64,000 nucleotides of DNA, taken from the NCBI GenBank assembly GCA_963839995.1, contig CAWIXH010000001.1, positions 434,001 through 498,000 on the forward strand, written 5' to 3'. This document shows positions 7,945-17,300 of this stretch, piece after piece (position 1 is the first letter of the stretch; each line of letters opens with the position of its first letter). The position numbers and the translations under genes are program-made. The notes beneath the pieces were generated by a model, which searched no databases, had not been told where the DNA came from, and worked only from the letters and a program-made list of their open reading frames with translations. The stretch is from CAWIUB01 sp963839995. Its GTDB lineage: Bacteria > Actinomycetota > Actinomycetes > Mycobacteriales > Jatrophihabitantaceae.

Positions 7945-9233
7945 GGCTTGCCGCCGTCCGAGCTGCCCAGTGTCTTCGAGCCGACCAGCTCCTCTTCGGC
8001 TTCTTCCGCCGCCTGGACCTCCGCCTCGGCCTCGATGTCCCTGCCGATGGACTCCAGCTCAGTTCTCGCAGGCTCGCGCATGATCTGGCGTGTCCGCGAC
8101 TCGGGGAGCAGCCCCTCGCGGCGGAACAGCATCATCAGCACCAGGATTATCCCGAAGATCAGGAAGTTCCACGACGGAAAGTCAATGTTCGTGCTGAACC
8201 GACCGTTGAACCAGTCCCCGAACTGCGCGAGACCACGCAGGTTGATCCATGCAACCAAGAGCGCACCGACGATGACACCCCAGACATTGCCCATGCCGCC
8301 GAGCACGACCATCAGCAGAATGGTGATCGAGTTGGAGAAGCTGAAGTTCGGCGTGGCCCCGCCAACGGCAACCGCGTACGAGGCGCCCCCGATCCCGCCG
8401 AAGACCGCACCCACTGCATAGGCGGATAGCTTCGCGGTCACGAGCCGCACACCCATCATGCTCGCCGCCAGCTCGTCCTCGCGGATGGCGAGCCACGCCC
8501 GGCCGAGCCGTCCCCGTCGCAGGCGTAGCGATACGAATACACAGAATGCCCCGAGTGCGGAGAAGATGAGGAAAAGGTAAGCCACGTCGAACGGGCCGAG
8601 GGCGACAGGGACGCCCTTGAGGTTGGAGAAGATGCCGGTACCTATTGGATCAATCGGGACGATGCCTTTCGTTCCGTTGGTGAGGTTGAAATGCAGGTGC
8701 TCCTTGTCACCGTTGGTGACTATCTGCGGGATGATCTCACCGAAGCCCAGCGTCACGATGGCGAGGTAGTCGCTGCGCAGGCGCAAAGTCGGCGCACCGA
8801 TGATCACGCCCCACAGCGCGCAGAAGGCACCCGCCAAGACAACCACCAGCCAGTAACTGATGTGGATCCCTACGGCGTGGTTCAGCGCGGTCGGAACGCC
8901 AAGGTGGAACTTGACCTGGTAGAAGAACGTCGACATGAGCCAGCCGCCCATGTAGGTACCGAGCGCCCAGAACGCGACGTACCCCAGGTCGAGCAGCCCG
9001 GCATAGCCGACGACGATGTTGAGGCCGAGCGCCATGAGCACCCAAATCAGGCACTGGTTGATCGTGGACAGTGGGAGCCAGTCCCCGACGAACTTCTGCA
9101 CCGAGTCGACCATGTCGGGCAGCCAGTAGCGGTAGAACACGAACACCAGCACGATCGCGACCGCGAAGCCGATTGGCCAGGCGGCCGACCCGATCCTGCG
9201 CCGCGAGGGGCTCTGGGACGTTGAGGCGCTCAT
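7941..9233 (-). CDS. livM: branched-chain amino acid ABC transporter permease (LivM)
   Basis: About 430 residues with roughly ten hydrophobic segments. The core NQCLIWVLMALGLNIVVGYAGLLDLGY is typical of LivM. A distinctive loop of about 60 residues (KEHLHFNLTNGTKGIVPI region) and a charged, Glu-rich C-terminal tail are present. The start ATG at 9231-9233 overlaps the livH stop by 4 nt. The open frame runs on upstream through livH, but that extension is a shadow of livH in another phase. Confidence 0.9.
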   Translation of the reverse strand: MSASTSQSPSRRRIGSAAWPIGFAVAIVLVFVFYRYWLPDMVDSVQKFVGDWLPLSTINQCLIWVLMALGLNIVVGYAGLLDLGYVAFWALGTYMGGWLMSTFFYQVKFHLGVPTALNHAVGIHISYWLVVVLAGAFCALWGVIIGAPTLRLRSDYLAIVTLGFGEIIPQIVTNGDKEHLHFNLTNGTKGIVPIDPIGTGIFSNLKGVPVALGPFDVAYLFLIFSALGAFCVFVSLRLRRGRLGRAWLAIREDELAASMMGVRLVTAKLSAYAVGAVFGGIGGASYAVAVGGATPNFSFSNSITILLMVVLGGMGNVWGVIVGALLVAWINLRGLAQFGDWFNGRFSTNIDFPSWNFLIFGIILVLMMLFRREGLLPESRTRQIMREPARTELESIGRDIEAEAEVQAAEEAEEELVGSKTLGSSDGGKP

Positions 9234-10279
9234 ACCTTCTCCGTCGTTCGGGTGCCGAAGATCCCTTCGGGTTTGAAGACGAGCACCAGGATCAGGATGG
9301 TGAACACCACGGTCTGCGACCAGTCCTGTCCGAAGCCGTGCGGGAACCCGTCGTTGAACGACTGGATGAGGCCAATGAGCATGCCGCCGACAACCGCGCC
9401 GAGCAGATTGCCGATTCCGCCCAGGACGGCGGCCGTGAATGCGATCAGACCGAACTGAAACCCTTGGTCGAATCGGGTGGTGCCCAGGGTCTGCACTGAC
9501 AGCACGGCCGCGACACCCGCCATGACACCGCCGAGCGCGAAGGTGAACGAGATGGTGCGGTCGACGTCGATACCCATCAGCCGGGCGGCATCCTGGTCTT
9601 GCGCGGTGGCCCGCATCGCCTTGCCCTGCCGGGTCCGCTGGACGATGTAGGTCAGCACAGACAGCGCCAGCGCCGTCACCCCCAGGGTCACGAGCAGCGA
9701 CCACCGGACCAGAACGCCCCCGATGGTGAAACCGCCGGTGCTGATCACGCTGGGCCACTGCTTGGGGGTAGATCCATTCCACTTCAGGCCGATGTTCTGG
9801 AACACGAAGCTGAGGCCCACCGCGGTGATCAGCGGCGCGAGCCTGGGGGCGCGGCGCAGTCGCCGATACGCAAAGAACTCGGCGCCCATATTGATCGAGG
9901 CGCAGAACGCCATGGTTACTGCAAACGTCAGCACGAGCGCGAGGACCGATCCGAACCCCGGCGAGTCGAAGCCGAGCCAGTTGACCAGGAAATTCGCGCT
10001 GAGAATGGTGCCCAGCATGAACAGGTCGCCATGCGCGAAGTTGATCAATTCGATGATGCCGTAGACCAGGGTGTATCCGAGCGCGACCAGCGCGTAAAGC
10101 GCGCCACTGTTCAGCCCGGTCAAGGTGACGGCGAAGCATTGCTGGGGCTCGTCAACGAAGTTGACGACGATCCAGATGCCCAACCCGACGACAATCGCCA
10201 GCCCCAGGACGCGCTCGAGTGCTTCCCCGAGGCGGATCCGTGGTTTGAGCAGGCCCACCGTCGCGGTCGTCGATGTCAT
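9230..10279 (-). CDS. livH: branched-chain amino acid ABC transporter permease (LivH)
   Basis: A 349-residue polytopic membrane protein containing TLTGLNSGALYALVALGYTLVYGIIELINFAHGD, the defining LivH segment, and GGIGNLLGAVVGGMLIGL near the C-terminus. It is the first membrane subunit gene after the substrate-binding protein; about 110 nt with a strong hairpin separate the two. Confidence 0.93.
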   Translation of the reverse strand: MTSTTATVGLLKPRIRLGEALERVLGLAIVVGLGIWIVVNFVDEPQQCFAVTLTGLNSGALYALVALGYTLVYGIIELINFAHGDLFMLGTILSANFLVNWLGFDSPGFGSVLALVLTFAVTMAFCASINMGAEFFAYRRLRRAPRLAPLITAVGLSFVFQNIGLKWNGSTPKQWPSVISTGGFTIGGVLVRWSLLVTLGVTALALSVLTYIVQRTRQGKAMRATAQDQDAARLMGIDVDRTISFTFALGGVMAGVAAVLSVQTLGTTRFDQGFQFGLIAFTAAVLGGIGNLLGAVVGGMLIGLIQSFNDGFPHGFGQDWSQTVVFTILILVLVFKPEGIFGTRTTEKV

Positions 10280-10346
10280 GCGCGGAACCTTCCCCGTCTA
10301 GCGGTCATCATGCAAGACCGTGGCACGCACCGACATGGAGCCACGC

Positions 10347-10380
10347 GGGGCCCGGGCAGCTAAGTGCCTGCCCGGGCCCC
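10347..10380 (-). terminator. strong hairpin between livJ and livH
   Basis: Perfect 13-bp inverted arms, GGGGCCCGGGCAG and its complement, are separated by 8 nt. The hairpin lies 8 nt past the livJ stop. There is no U-tract, as is usual for actinobacterial terminators. It probably causes partial termination or RNA stabilisation, so that the abundant binding protein is made in excess of the membrane subunits. Confidence 0.75.
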
Positions 10381-10388
10381 ACCTGGCC

Positions 10389-11690
10389 TCACCCGCCGAC
10401 GACCGGTTGCGCCTTGAAGAACGTCTCCTGATTGTTCTTCATAAACAGCACCGAGATATCCTTGTTATTCGTGTCGCCGGTCTTCGGGTCGATCTTGATC
10501 TCCTTGCCCAGCACCGACTGGTCGACCGGGATGTCGATCCCGTCGCCGCTGAACACCGCGTCGGTGACACTCTTGCGGGTGCCGTCCGACTTGGCGATCG
10601 CCGCCAGGATGACCTGGACCGCGGCCACGCCGTACAGCGCGTAGTTGGTGGCGGGCAGCTGGCCGTACTTGGCCTTGTACGCGTTGATGAGCGTGGCGGC
10701 CGCGCCGCCACCCGCGACCAGTTGTGTGGTCGACAGGCCGGCAAAGGTCATGTACATGCCCTGCGACTGAGGCTGCTTGTCAAGCGTGCTGGGGTAGCCG
10801 GTGAAGCCGTCCGGACCCATCATCTTGACCTTGGTGTTGTCGCCGAGCACGGACACCTTGTCCTTGATGACCTGGCCGCCGTTGTTGTCGTAGATGCCAC
10901 CGAGGTAGACGCAGTCCGGGTTCTGCGACTTGGCGTTCTGGAAGATCGCCGCATAGCTCGGCTGCTTGGCATCCCATGCCTTGTTGGCGATGATCGTGAT
11001 GCCCTGCTTCTTCGCCTCGGTGACGAACGCCTGCGCCACGCCCTGCCCGTAGGTCTGGTTGTCATTCATCACGAAGCAGCGCTTGACCTTCAGATCCTGG
11101 GCGGCGAACTGGGCCGCTGCGGCGCCCTGGTAGTCGTCGGTGGTGATCACGCGGGCGTAGTTCCGCTTGCCCGTCGGGTAGTACTTGTCGGGCTCGCCCG
11201 GGTCCCACGCCTTCGTCAAGCCGGGGTTGGTGTTGGCGTGCGAGACTATGAGCATCGGCCCGTTCGGGTCCTGGTTGAGCACCGGCACCTCGAGCTTGGC
11301 GCAGCCGGAGTTGTACGTGCCCATCACCGCGACCTCATCGGTGTTCCCGACGTGGTCGGACGCGTTGCTGGAGCACTTGGCGTCGTCCCAGGCGCCCTTC
11401 GCAGCCGTGGAGTCGTCGTACTCCTTGAACTGGATCGTGTAATTGCCCGCCTTGTTGCCGACCTGCTGCAGGTAGAGCTTTATGGCGTTGTTCGTCGACA
11501 CCGAGGCGTCGTGCGAGGCGCCCTGCAGCGGAAGGTCACTCGAGATGACCAACGTCTTGCCGCCGCCGCCCCCGGCGCCTCCCGACGTGGCCGAGCTCCC
11601 GCTGCTCTTGCTCGAACTCTTACAGGCGGCCAATGACAGGGCAGCGACGGCGAGGACCACACCGGCTGCCACGAGAGAGCGATGACGCAC
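10389..11690 (-). CDS. branched-chain amino acid ABC transporter substrate-binding lipoprotein
   Basis: About 433 residues. The GTG at 11688-11690 follows a perfect AGGAGG (11695-11700) at 4 nt and opens a lipoprotein signal VRHRSLVAAGVVLAVAAL ending in the lipobox LAAC. The mature part is a LivJ/LivK-type periplasmic-binding fold after a Ser/Gly-rich linker (VISSDLPLQGASH, GGIYDNNGGQVIKDK). It captures branched-chain or related amino acids outside the membrane for LivHMGF. About 290 nt of non-coding DNA upstream should hold the promoter; no clear operator was seen. Confidence 0.9.
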   Translation of the reverse strand: MRHRSLVAAGVVLAVAALSLAACKSSSKSSGSSATSGGAGGGGGKTLVISSDLPLQGASHDASVSTNNAIKLYLQQVGNKAGNYTIQFKEYDDSTAAKGAWDDAKCSSNASDHVGNTDEVAVMGTYNSGCAKLEVPVLNQDPNGPMLIVSHANTNPGLTKAWDPGEPDKYYPTGKRNYARVITTDDYQGAAAAQFAAQDLKVKRCFVMNDNQTYGQGVAQAFVTEAKKQGITIIANKAWDAKQPSYAAIFQNAKSQNPDCVYLGGIYDNNGGQVIKDKVSVLGDNTKVKMMGPDGFTGYPSTLDKQPQSQGMYMTFAGLSTTQLVAGGGAAATLINAYKAKYGQLPATNYALYGVAAVQVILAAIAKSDGTRKSVTDAVFSGDGIDIPVDQSVLGKEIKIDPKTGDTNNKDISVLFMKNNQETFFKAQPVVGG

Positions 11691-11984
11691 GTTTCCTCCT
11701 GAGCTTCGTGCCGCACCGGCGCAGCGTTGCACCGGTCACCCGAGCGGGCCTGGTTCGCGCTCGGGTGCGTGAAGCGTAGACCGAAAAGGCGGCTATGAAT
11801 CCTTGCTTCCTCGCTGCGTGACCGTCTCGTTATCGAGACGACGCATGTCACGAATCCGACACGCAGCGTGACAGCCAAAGGTGATCTATGGCCCCGAATC
11901 ACGGTTGCGTTGCGACCACCGCGAGAACCCGGGGTTCCTCTTGGTGGTGGGGCACCTCGACACGGACAACGCGGTTGCGATCGA

Positions 11985-12755
11985 TCACAGCACCTTGGAG
12001 AGAAATGCCTTGGTGCGTTCGCGCTGCGGCTTGGCCAGCACCTCGCGGGGTGGGCCTGACTCGACGACCACGCCACCGTCCATGAAGACGAGTTGCTCGG
12101 CGACCTCGCGGGCGAAGCCCATCTCGTGCGTCACCACGATCATCGTCATGCCCTTGAGCGCCAGCTGCTTCATTGCGTCGAGAACCTCGCCGACCAGCTC
12201 CGGGTCCAGCGCTGAGGTGGGCTCGTCGAAGAGCATCAGCTTGGGCTCCATCGCCAAGGCCCGGGCGATGGCCACCCGTTGCTGCTGGCCGCCGGAGAGC
12301 TGAGCAGGATACATGTTCTCCTTACCGGCCAGGCCCACCTGATCCAGGAGCTTGCGCGCCGATTCGACCGCGTCGCTCTTGGATCGCCCCAGCACGCGCA
12401 TGGGCGCCTCGACGACGTTCTCCAACGCGGTCATGTGTGCGAACAGGTTGAAGTGCTGAAAGACCATGCCGATGTCGCGCCGCTGCTTGGCCGCCTCACG
12501 CGCGGGCAGCTCATGCAGCTTGGCGCCCTTCTCGACATACCCCACCAGAACACCGTCGACGTAGAGCCGCCCGGCGTTCACCTGCTCCAGGTGGTTGATG
12601 CAGCGCAGGAAGGTGGACTTCCCGGACCCGGACGGGCCGATCATGCACAGGACCTCACCGGGCTGCACATCGAGTGTGACGCCGTTCAGCACCCGCACCG
12701 AGCCGAAGTCCTTGCAGACCTGCTCGGCGTGGACCATCGGAGTCTTCGCGGTCAT
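11985..12755 (-). CDS. polar amino acid ABC transporter ATPase (GlnQ/GluA type)
   Basis: About 256 residues with Walker A GPSGSGKSTFLRC, Q-loop VFQHFNLFAHMTALENV, signature LSGGQQQRVAIARAL and Walker B LMLFDEPTSALDPELV. These match the glutamine/glutamate family of ATPases. Its ATG overlaps the permease stop by 4 nt. It completes a three-gene uptake system with the permease and binding protein upstream. Confidence 0.92.
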   Translation of the reverse strand: MTAKTPMVHAEQVCKDFGSVRVLNGVTLDVQPGEVLCMIGPSGSGKSTFLRCINHLEQVNAGRLYVDGVLVGYVEKGAKLHELPAREAAKQRRDIGMVFQHFNLFAHMTALENVVEAPMRVLGRSKSDAVESARKLLDQVGLAGKENMYPAQLSGGQQQRVAIARALAMEPKLMLFDEPTSALDPELVGEVLDAMKQLALKGMTMIVVTHEMGFAREVAEQLVFMDGGVVVESGPPREVLAKPQRERTKAFLSKVL

Positions 12756-13696
12756 CGGGAACCAGCTCCCCCCTCGATACGCATCTGCCCCCGCGCCTGC
12801 GCGCGTAGTTGCCTCGCCGTGAGCCGCCGGGTAGACCCGCGCGCGAAGCGGCGCTCCAGGAAGTATTGCCCGATCATAAGCACACTGGTGATTGCCAGAT
12901 ACCAGGTCGAGGCAACGAGCAGCAGCGGGACCGGCCGGAAGATCACACCGGAGATACCGCGCTGCGTCTCGTACAGGTCGAGGGTGTACGGCACGGCCGT
13001 GACCAGCGACGTGGTCTTGAGCATGCTGATCACCTCGTTGCCGGTCGGCGGGATGATCACCCGCATGGCCTGCGGCAGCACTACCCGCCGCATCGCGAGG
13101 CCCCACGACATGCCCAGCGCGGTCGCCGCCTCGGTCTGCCCTTCACCCACCGATCCAATGCCGGCACGAACGATCTCCGCCATGTACGCCGCCTCGTTCA
13201 GCCCGAGGCCCAGCGCAGCGAAGAAGAAGGCGGCGTTGACGCCCTGGATGTTGAGATGTGCGAACTGATGGACGAACGGTATCCCGAAGGCAAGGTGGGG
13301 GTAGAGCGAGGTGAACAACCCCCAGAACACCAGTTGCACGTACACGGGGGTGCCGCGGAAGATCCACAGGTATACCCAGGCCGACCACCTGAGCACGATG
13401 TTTGGTGACAGGCGCATCACCGCCAGCACCACGCCGAGGGAGACGCCGATCACCATGGCCCAGAACGTCAGCTGCAGGGTGTTCCAGGCGGCGGTCGAGA
13501 TCCGTTGGTCGAACAGGTACGCACGGTAGGTGTCCCAGTGGTAGTTGGCGTTGGTCGCCGCACCCCAGACGAACAGGAACAGCAGAATCAGCACGATGGC
13601 CGCGCCGAGCCATCGGCCCGGATGGCGGAGCGGGACCGCCTTGATCGTCTCGGCCGGACGCACCGGCTCGACTGATTTCTCTTCCAGCGAGGTCAT
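12752..13696 (-). CDS. polar amino acid ABC transporter permease
   Basis: About 314 residues. A first membrane helix (about 29-48) is followed by the HisM/GlnP-type permease core: ISTAAWNTLQLTFWAMVIGVSLG, YLWIFRGTPVYVQLVF, and the EAA loop EAATALGMSWGLAMRRVVLPQAMRVIIPP. The start at 13694-13696 lies 13 nt after the binding-protein stop. It forms the membrane channel of the glutamate/glutamine-type importer. Confidence 0.9.
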   Translation of the reverse strand: MTSLEEKSVEPVRPAETIKAVPLRHPGRWLGAAIVLILLFLFVWGAATNANYHWDTYRAYLFDQRISTAAWNTLQLTFWAMVIGVSLGVVLAVMRLSPNIVLRWSAWVYLWIFRGTPVYVQLVFWGLFTSLYPHLAFGIPFVHQFAHLNIQGVNAAFFFAALGLGLNEAAYMAEIVRAGIGSVGEGQTEAATALGMSWGLAMRRVVLPQAMRVIIPPTGNEVISMLKTTSLVTAVPYTLDLYETQRGISGVIFRPVPLLLVASTWYLAITSVLMIGQYFLERRFARGSTRRLTARQLRAQARGQMRIEGGAGSR

Positions 13697-13709
13697 TGCT
13701 GCTGCCCAC

Positions 13710-14612
13710 CTAACTGACCGCGCCGTTGATGCTGGCGGTCTTGATCTCTCCCCCCTGGACGCCCCAGTTCTTGGAGATCTGGTCATACGTCCCGTTGTCC
13801 ATGAGCTGCTGGAGCGCCTTCTGCATCGCCTGGACGAGCGTGGAGCCCTTGGCAATCGGCCAGCCATACGGTGCTGCTTCGTAGATCTGGCCGACCTGCT
13901 GCAGCTTGCCGCCGGTCTGCTTGATGGCGTAGGCGGTCACCGGTGAGTCCGCCACCATGGCGTTCGCCCGGCCGAGCACGACCGCGTTGGTGGCATCATC
14001 CTGGTTCTCGTAGGGCTGAGCCTTGATGGCGGGCTTGCCAGCCGTCGTGCAAGCCTTGCTCAAGGGGGGGAGGTAGTCGGTCTGCTCAGTCGTCGTCGAC
14101 TGCACGGACACGGTGAGGCCGCACGCATTGTTCGGGTCGACCGTCTTGCCAGCCGGTGCTGCCCACATGATGCCGGCGCTGAAGTAGTCGACGAAGTCGA
14201 CGGTCTTCTCGCGCTCTTTGTTGTCCGTGAAGGAGGACATTCCGATGTCGTAGGTGCCCGCCTCGATAGCCGGAATGATCTTGGAGAAGTCGGACTGCCG
14301 GTAGTCGGTCTTGAGGCCGAGCACCTGCGCCGTGGCATTGAGCAGATCGACGTCAAAGCCGACGATCTTGCCGCTCGAGTCCTTGAACTCGTTGGGTGTG
14401 TACGGCACGTTCACCCCGACGATCAGCTTGCCCGCAGACTTGATCTTCGCTGGCAGCAGCGAGACCAACCCGGTGTTCTGGGTGACGGTGGGTGCACCGG
14501 TCGCGGTCGGGCCGCCGCCGGACTCCTTGTTGCTCGAGCACGCGGTGAGCGCGAGCGCCCCCGCGGCGACGGCGGCGAGAACGACTCGGGCGGCGCGCAT
14601 TGGCATATCCAC
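13710..14612 (-). CDS. polar amino acid ABC transporter substrate-binding lipoprotein
   Basis: About 300 residues. The GTG at 14610-14612 follows GGAGG by 6 nt; an ATG two codons later is the alternative. The signal peptide ends in lipobox ALTACSSN. The mature part has the SBP-3 fold (VGVNVPYTPNEFKDSSGKIVGFDVDL, MSSFTDNKEREKTVDFVDYF), usual for basic/polar amino acid binding. It is the first gene of the three-gene transporter operon on the minus strand. Confidence 0.9.
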   Translation of the reverse strand: MDMPMRAARVVLAAVAAGALALTACSSNKESGGGPTATGAPTVTQNTGLVSLLPAKIKSAGKLIVGVNVPYTPNEFKDSSGKIVGFDVDLLNATAQVLGLKTDYRQSDFSKIIPAIEAGTYDIGMSSFTDNKEREKTVDFVDYFSAGIMWAAPAGKTVDPNNACGLTVSVQSTTTEQTDYLPPLSKACTTAGKPAIKAQPYENQDDATNAVVLGRANAMVADSPVTAYAIKQTGGKLQQVGQIYEAAPYGWPIAKGSTLVQAMQKALQQLMDNGTYDQISKNWGVQGGEIKTASINGAVS

Positions 14613-14790
14613 GACGGGCCTCCAAACAAGGTGGGCGATGAGGCAAACCATAGACGGCTGCACTGCCCCACGGCGGCACGCGACGAAACCGTTACGTGGT
14701 CCGGGGAACACGGCGTGACGGTGGATGGGCCAGGGACGATTGCCAATGGCTGCGCCGACGAGTCCTGATCGGGTAAGGCCGCGGCAGTGA

Positions 14791-16302
14791 TCAGCGCCCG
14801 GAGTAGTTGGGCGCCTCGACGGTCATCTGGATGTCGTGCGGGTGGGATTCCGTCAGACCGGCCGCGGTGATCCGGATGAGATGGCCGTGCTCTTGTAGCT
14901 GGGCGATGGTGGCCGCGCCGGCGAAACCCATGCCGGCCTGCAGCCCGCCGACTAGCTGACGCGCCACGGCGGCGAGCGGGCCGCGGTAGGGCACCTGGCC
15001 CTCGATGCCCTGCGGCACCAGGTCGCTGTCGTCGGCGACGTCGTGCAGGCCGTACCGGTCCTTCGAATACGACTTGTTCTCGCCGCGAGACTGCATGGCG
15101 CCGAGCGACCCCATGCCGCGGTAGGACTTGAACTGCTTGCCGTTGATGAAGATCAGCTCGCCGGGCGACTCCTCGCAGCCGGCCAGCAGCGAGCCGAGCA
15201 TGACCGTGTCGGCGCCCGCGACGATCGCCTTGGGAATATCGCCGGAGTACTGCAGGCCGCCGTCGCCGATCACCGGGACGCCGGCTGGACGCGCCGCCGT
15301 CGCAGCTTCATAGATCGCGGTCACCTGCGGCACGCCCACCCCGGCCACGACGCGGGTGGTGCAGATCGAGCCCGGCCCGACGCCGACCTTGACGCCGTCG
15401 GCGCCCGCGTCGATCAATGCCTGGGCACCGGCGCGGGTCGCCACATTGCCGCCCACGATGTCGACCTTGGTGTCCTTCTTCAGCCGGGCCACCATCTCGA
15501 CCACGGCGGTCGAGTGCCCGTGTGCGGTGTCGACCACGACGAAGTCCACGCCAGCCTCGATCAGGCCGAGAGCTCGCTTGTACGAGTCCTCGCCCACGCC
15601 GACCGCGGCGCCGACGACGAGGCGCCCGTGCGCGTCCTTGGTGGCGTTCGGGAACTCCTCGCTCTTGGTGAAGTCCTTGACCGTGATCAGCCCGGTCAGT
15701 CGCCCGTCGGCGTCGACCAGCGGCAGTTTCTCGACCTTGTGCCGGGCCAACAGGGCGAGCGCGTCGGCCTTGGCCACCCCCGCCGGCGCAGTCACCAGCG
15801 GCATCGGTGTCATGACCTCGCGGACCAGCCTGGTCTGATCGGTCTCGAAGCGCATGTCGCGGTTAGTGACGATGCCGAGCAGGACCCCGTTCGCGTCGAC
15901 CACTGGCGCGCCGGAGATCCGGTACCGGGCGCACAACGCCTCGACGTCGGCCAGGGTCGCGTCGGGCGAGCAGGTCACCGGGTTGGAGACCATGCCGGCC
16001 TCCGAGCGCTTGACGAGGTCGACCTGCGCCGCCTGCTCCTCGGCGGACATGTTGCGGTGCAGCACGCCGACGCCGCCCTGCCGGGCCATCGCGACCGCCA
16101 TCCGCGCCTCGGTCACGGTGTCCATGGCGGAGGAGAGCAGCGGGATGCGTGCGGTGATGTTGCGGGTGACCCGGGTGGTCGTGTCGGCGTCGCTGGGGAT
16201 CACGTCCGACGCGCCCGGAAGCAGCAGGACGTCGTCGAAGGTGAGGCCGAGGGGCGCGAACGTGGCGGGCAGACCGGCGGCAGTGGTCGAGTCGGTGGTC
16301 AA
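14791..16302 (-). CDS. guaB: IMP dehydrogenase
   Basis: A 503-residue enzyme with the full IMPDH layout: TIM barrel interrupted by two CBS domains (about 100-215) and the catalytic loop GPGSICTTRVVAGVGVPQ with the nucleophilic Cys. The flap region near RYGLHDVADDS and EGQVPYRGPL is present. It oxidises IMP to XMP with NAD+, the committed step to GMP; guaA at the window's left edge would complete the path. Confidence 0.96.
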   Translation of the reverse strand: MTTDSTTAAGLPATFAPLGLTFDDVLLLPGASDVIPSDADTTTRVTRNITARIPLLSSAMDTVTEARMAVAMARQGGVGVLHRNMSAEEQAAQVDLVKRSEAGMVSNPVTCSPDATLADVEALCARYRISGAPVVDANGVLLGIVTNRDMRFETDQTRLVREVMTPMPLVTAPAGVAKADALALLARHKVEKLPLVDADGRLTGLITVKDFTKSEEFPNATKDAHGRLVVGAAVGVGEDSYKRALGLIEAGVDFVVVDTAHGHSTAVVEMVARLKKDTKVDIVGGNVATRAGAQALIDAGADGVKVGVGPGSICTTRVVAGVGVPQVTAIYEAATAARPAGVPVIGDGGLQYSGDIPKAIVAGADTVMLGSLLAGCEESPGELIFINGKQFKSYRGMGSLGAMQSRGENKSYSKDRYGLHDVADDSDLVPQGIEGQVPYRGPLAAVARQLVGGLQAGMGFAGAATIAQLQEHGHLIRITAAGLTESHPHDIQMTVEAPNYSGR

Positions 16303-16455
16303 ACGAACTCCCTGTGTACCCCGGCGGGCGCCGGTACCTCATCTTACGGGCCGCCCCCGCTCGAACCCGCATGCCGCGCCCTCGCGCACACCAGCCTTAA
16401 CTTGTCGTACCGGCACCGTATGCTGAATCACGCACGATGACAGGAGAGCTGGCGC

Positions 16456-16647
16456 ATGCCGACAATCGAGGAGCGATTCCATCGCGTCGACCAACTGATC
16501 GACGCGATGGACACCCGGCTGCGGGCGATCGCCCGGCAGAACGAGGCGCTGGCCGAAATGGTCCAAGTGCTCGGCGGATACGTCAACACGTCCCTCGAAT
16601 ACCTGCAGGCCCATGTAGCTGACCCGAATGGTCACGAGCATCAGTGA
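16456..16647 (+). CDS. small charged helical protein of unknown function
   Basis: A 63-residue ORF with a good AGGAG (16442-16446) about 9 nt before its ATG. It is predicted mostly alpha-helical with heptad-like spacing (VDQLIDAM--RLRAIARQNEALAEMVQVLGGYV), so it may form a short coiled coil, and it ends with a His-rich tail. A possible promoter, TTAACT-16 nt-TATGCT (16397-16424), precedes it. It is divergent from guaB and convergent with the TetR gene. No function is recognisable. Confidence 0.6.
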   Translation: MPTIEERFHRVDQLIDAMDTRLRAIARQNEALAEMVQVLGGYVNTSLEYLQAHVADPNGHEHQ

Positions 16648-16653
16648 GCGCCG

Positions 16654-17283
16654 TCAGGTGCCGTGGATCAGCCGGGGTTTCGCCTCCAGGCCCTTGAGTC
16701 CATTCCAGCCAAGGTTGACCAGGTGCGCGGCGACGTCCTCTCGCTTGGGTTTGCGCACCTCGAGCCACCACTGGCCGGTGAGGGCAACCATGCCCACGAG
16801 CATCTGCGCGTACATGCCGGCCAGCTTCTCGTTCAGCCCGCGCCTGGAGAACTCGCGGGCCAGGATGTACTCGACCTGGCTGGCGATGTCGTTCAGCAGT
16901 GACGAGAACGTCCCCGAACCCGACACCACGGGAGAGTCACGCGTGAGGACCCGGAACCCGTCCGGGTTCTCCTCGATGTATGTCAGCAGCGCGAGCGCCG
17001 CCTGCTCGACCAGCTCCCGCGCGTGGCCCGCGGTCAAGGCTGACGTGATGCGCTCGAGCAGGGACTGCATCTCCCGGTCGACCACCACGGCGTACAGCCC
17101 CTCCTTGCCACCGAAGTGCTCGTAGACGACCGGCTTGCTCACCCCGGCGCGCGCCGCGATTTCTTCGATGGAGGTGGCCTCGAAGCCCTTCTCGGCGAAC
17201 AGTGACCGCCCGACGTTCAGCAGCTGCTCGCGCCGTTCCTTGCCGGTCATCCGCACCCGGGGACGATTCTCCGTGTCACTCAT
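16654..17283 (-). CDS. TetR-family transcriptional regulator
   Basis: The product is 209 residues with an N-terminal TetR helix-turn-helix (RREQLLNVGRSLFAEKGFEATSIEEIAARAGVSKPVVYEHFGGKEGLY). The ligand-binding domain resembles mycobacterial-type lipid regulators (LLTYIEENPDGFRVLTRDSP), but the ligand is unknown. Its start is only 17 nt from the divergent kynA start, or 50 nt if the second ATG at 17250 is used, so it may control the kyn genes. Confidence 0.9.
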   Translation of the reverse strand: MSDTENRPRVRMTGKERREQLLNVGRSLFAEKGFEATSIEEIAARAGVSKPVVYEHFGGKEGLYAVVVDREMQSLLERITSALTAGHARELVEQAALALLTYIEENPDGFRVLTRDSPVVSGSGTFSSLLNDIASQVEYILAREFSRRGLNEKLAGMYAQMLVGMVALTGQWWLEVRKPKREDVAAHLVNLGWNGLKGLEAKPRLIHGT

Positions 17284-17300
17284 CAGGAGATGATGGTGGC

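Noticed and set aside
9234..10139. Open upstream extension of livM through livH
   Set aside because: The livM family start lies at 9233 with a 4-nt overlap; the extension is livH read out of phase.
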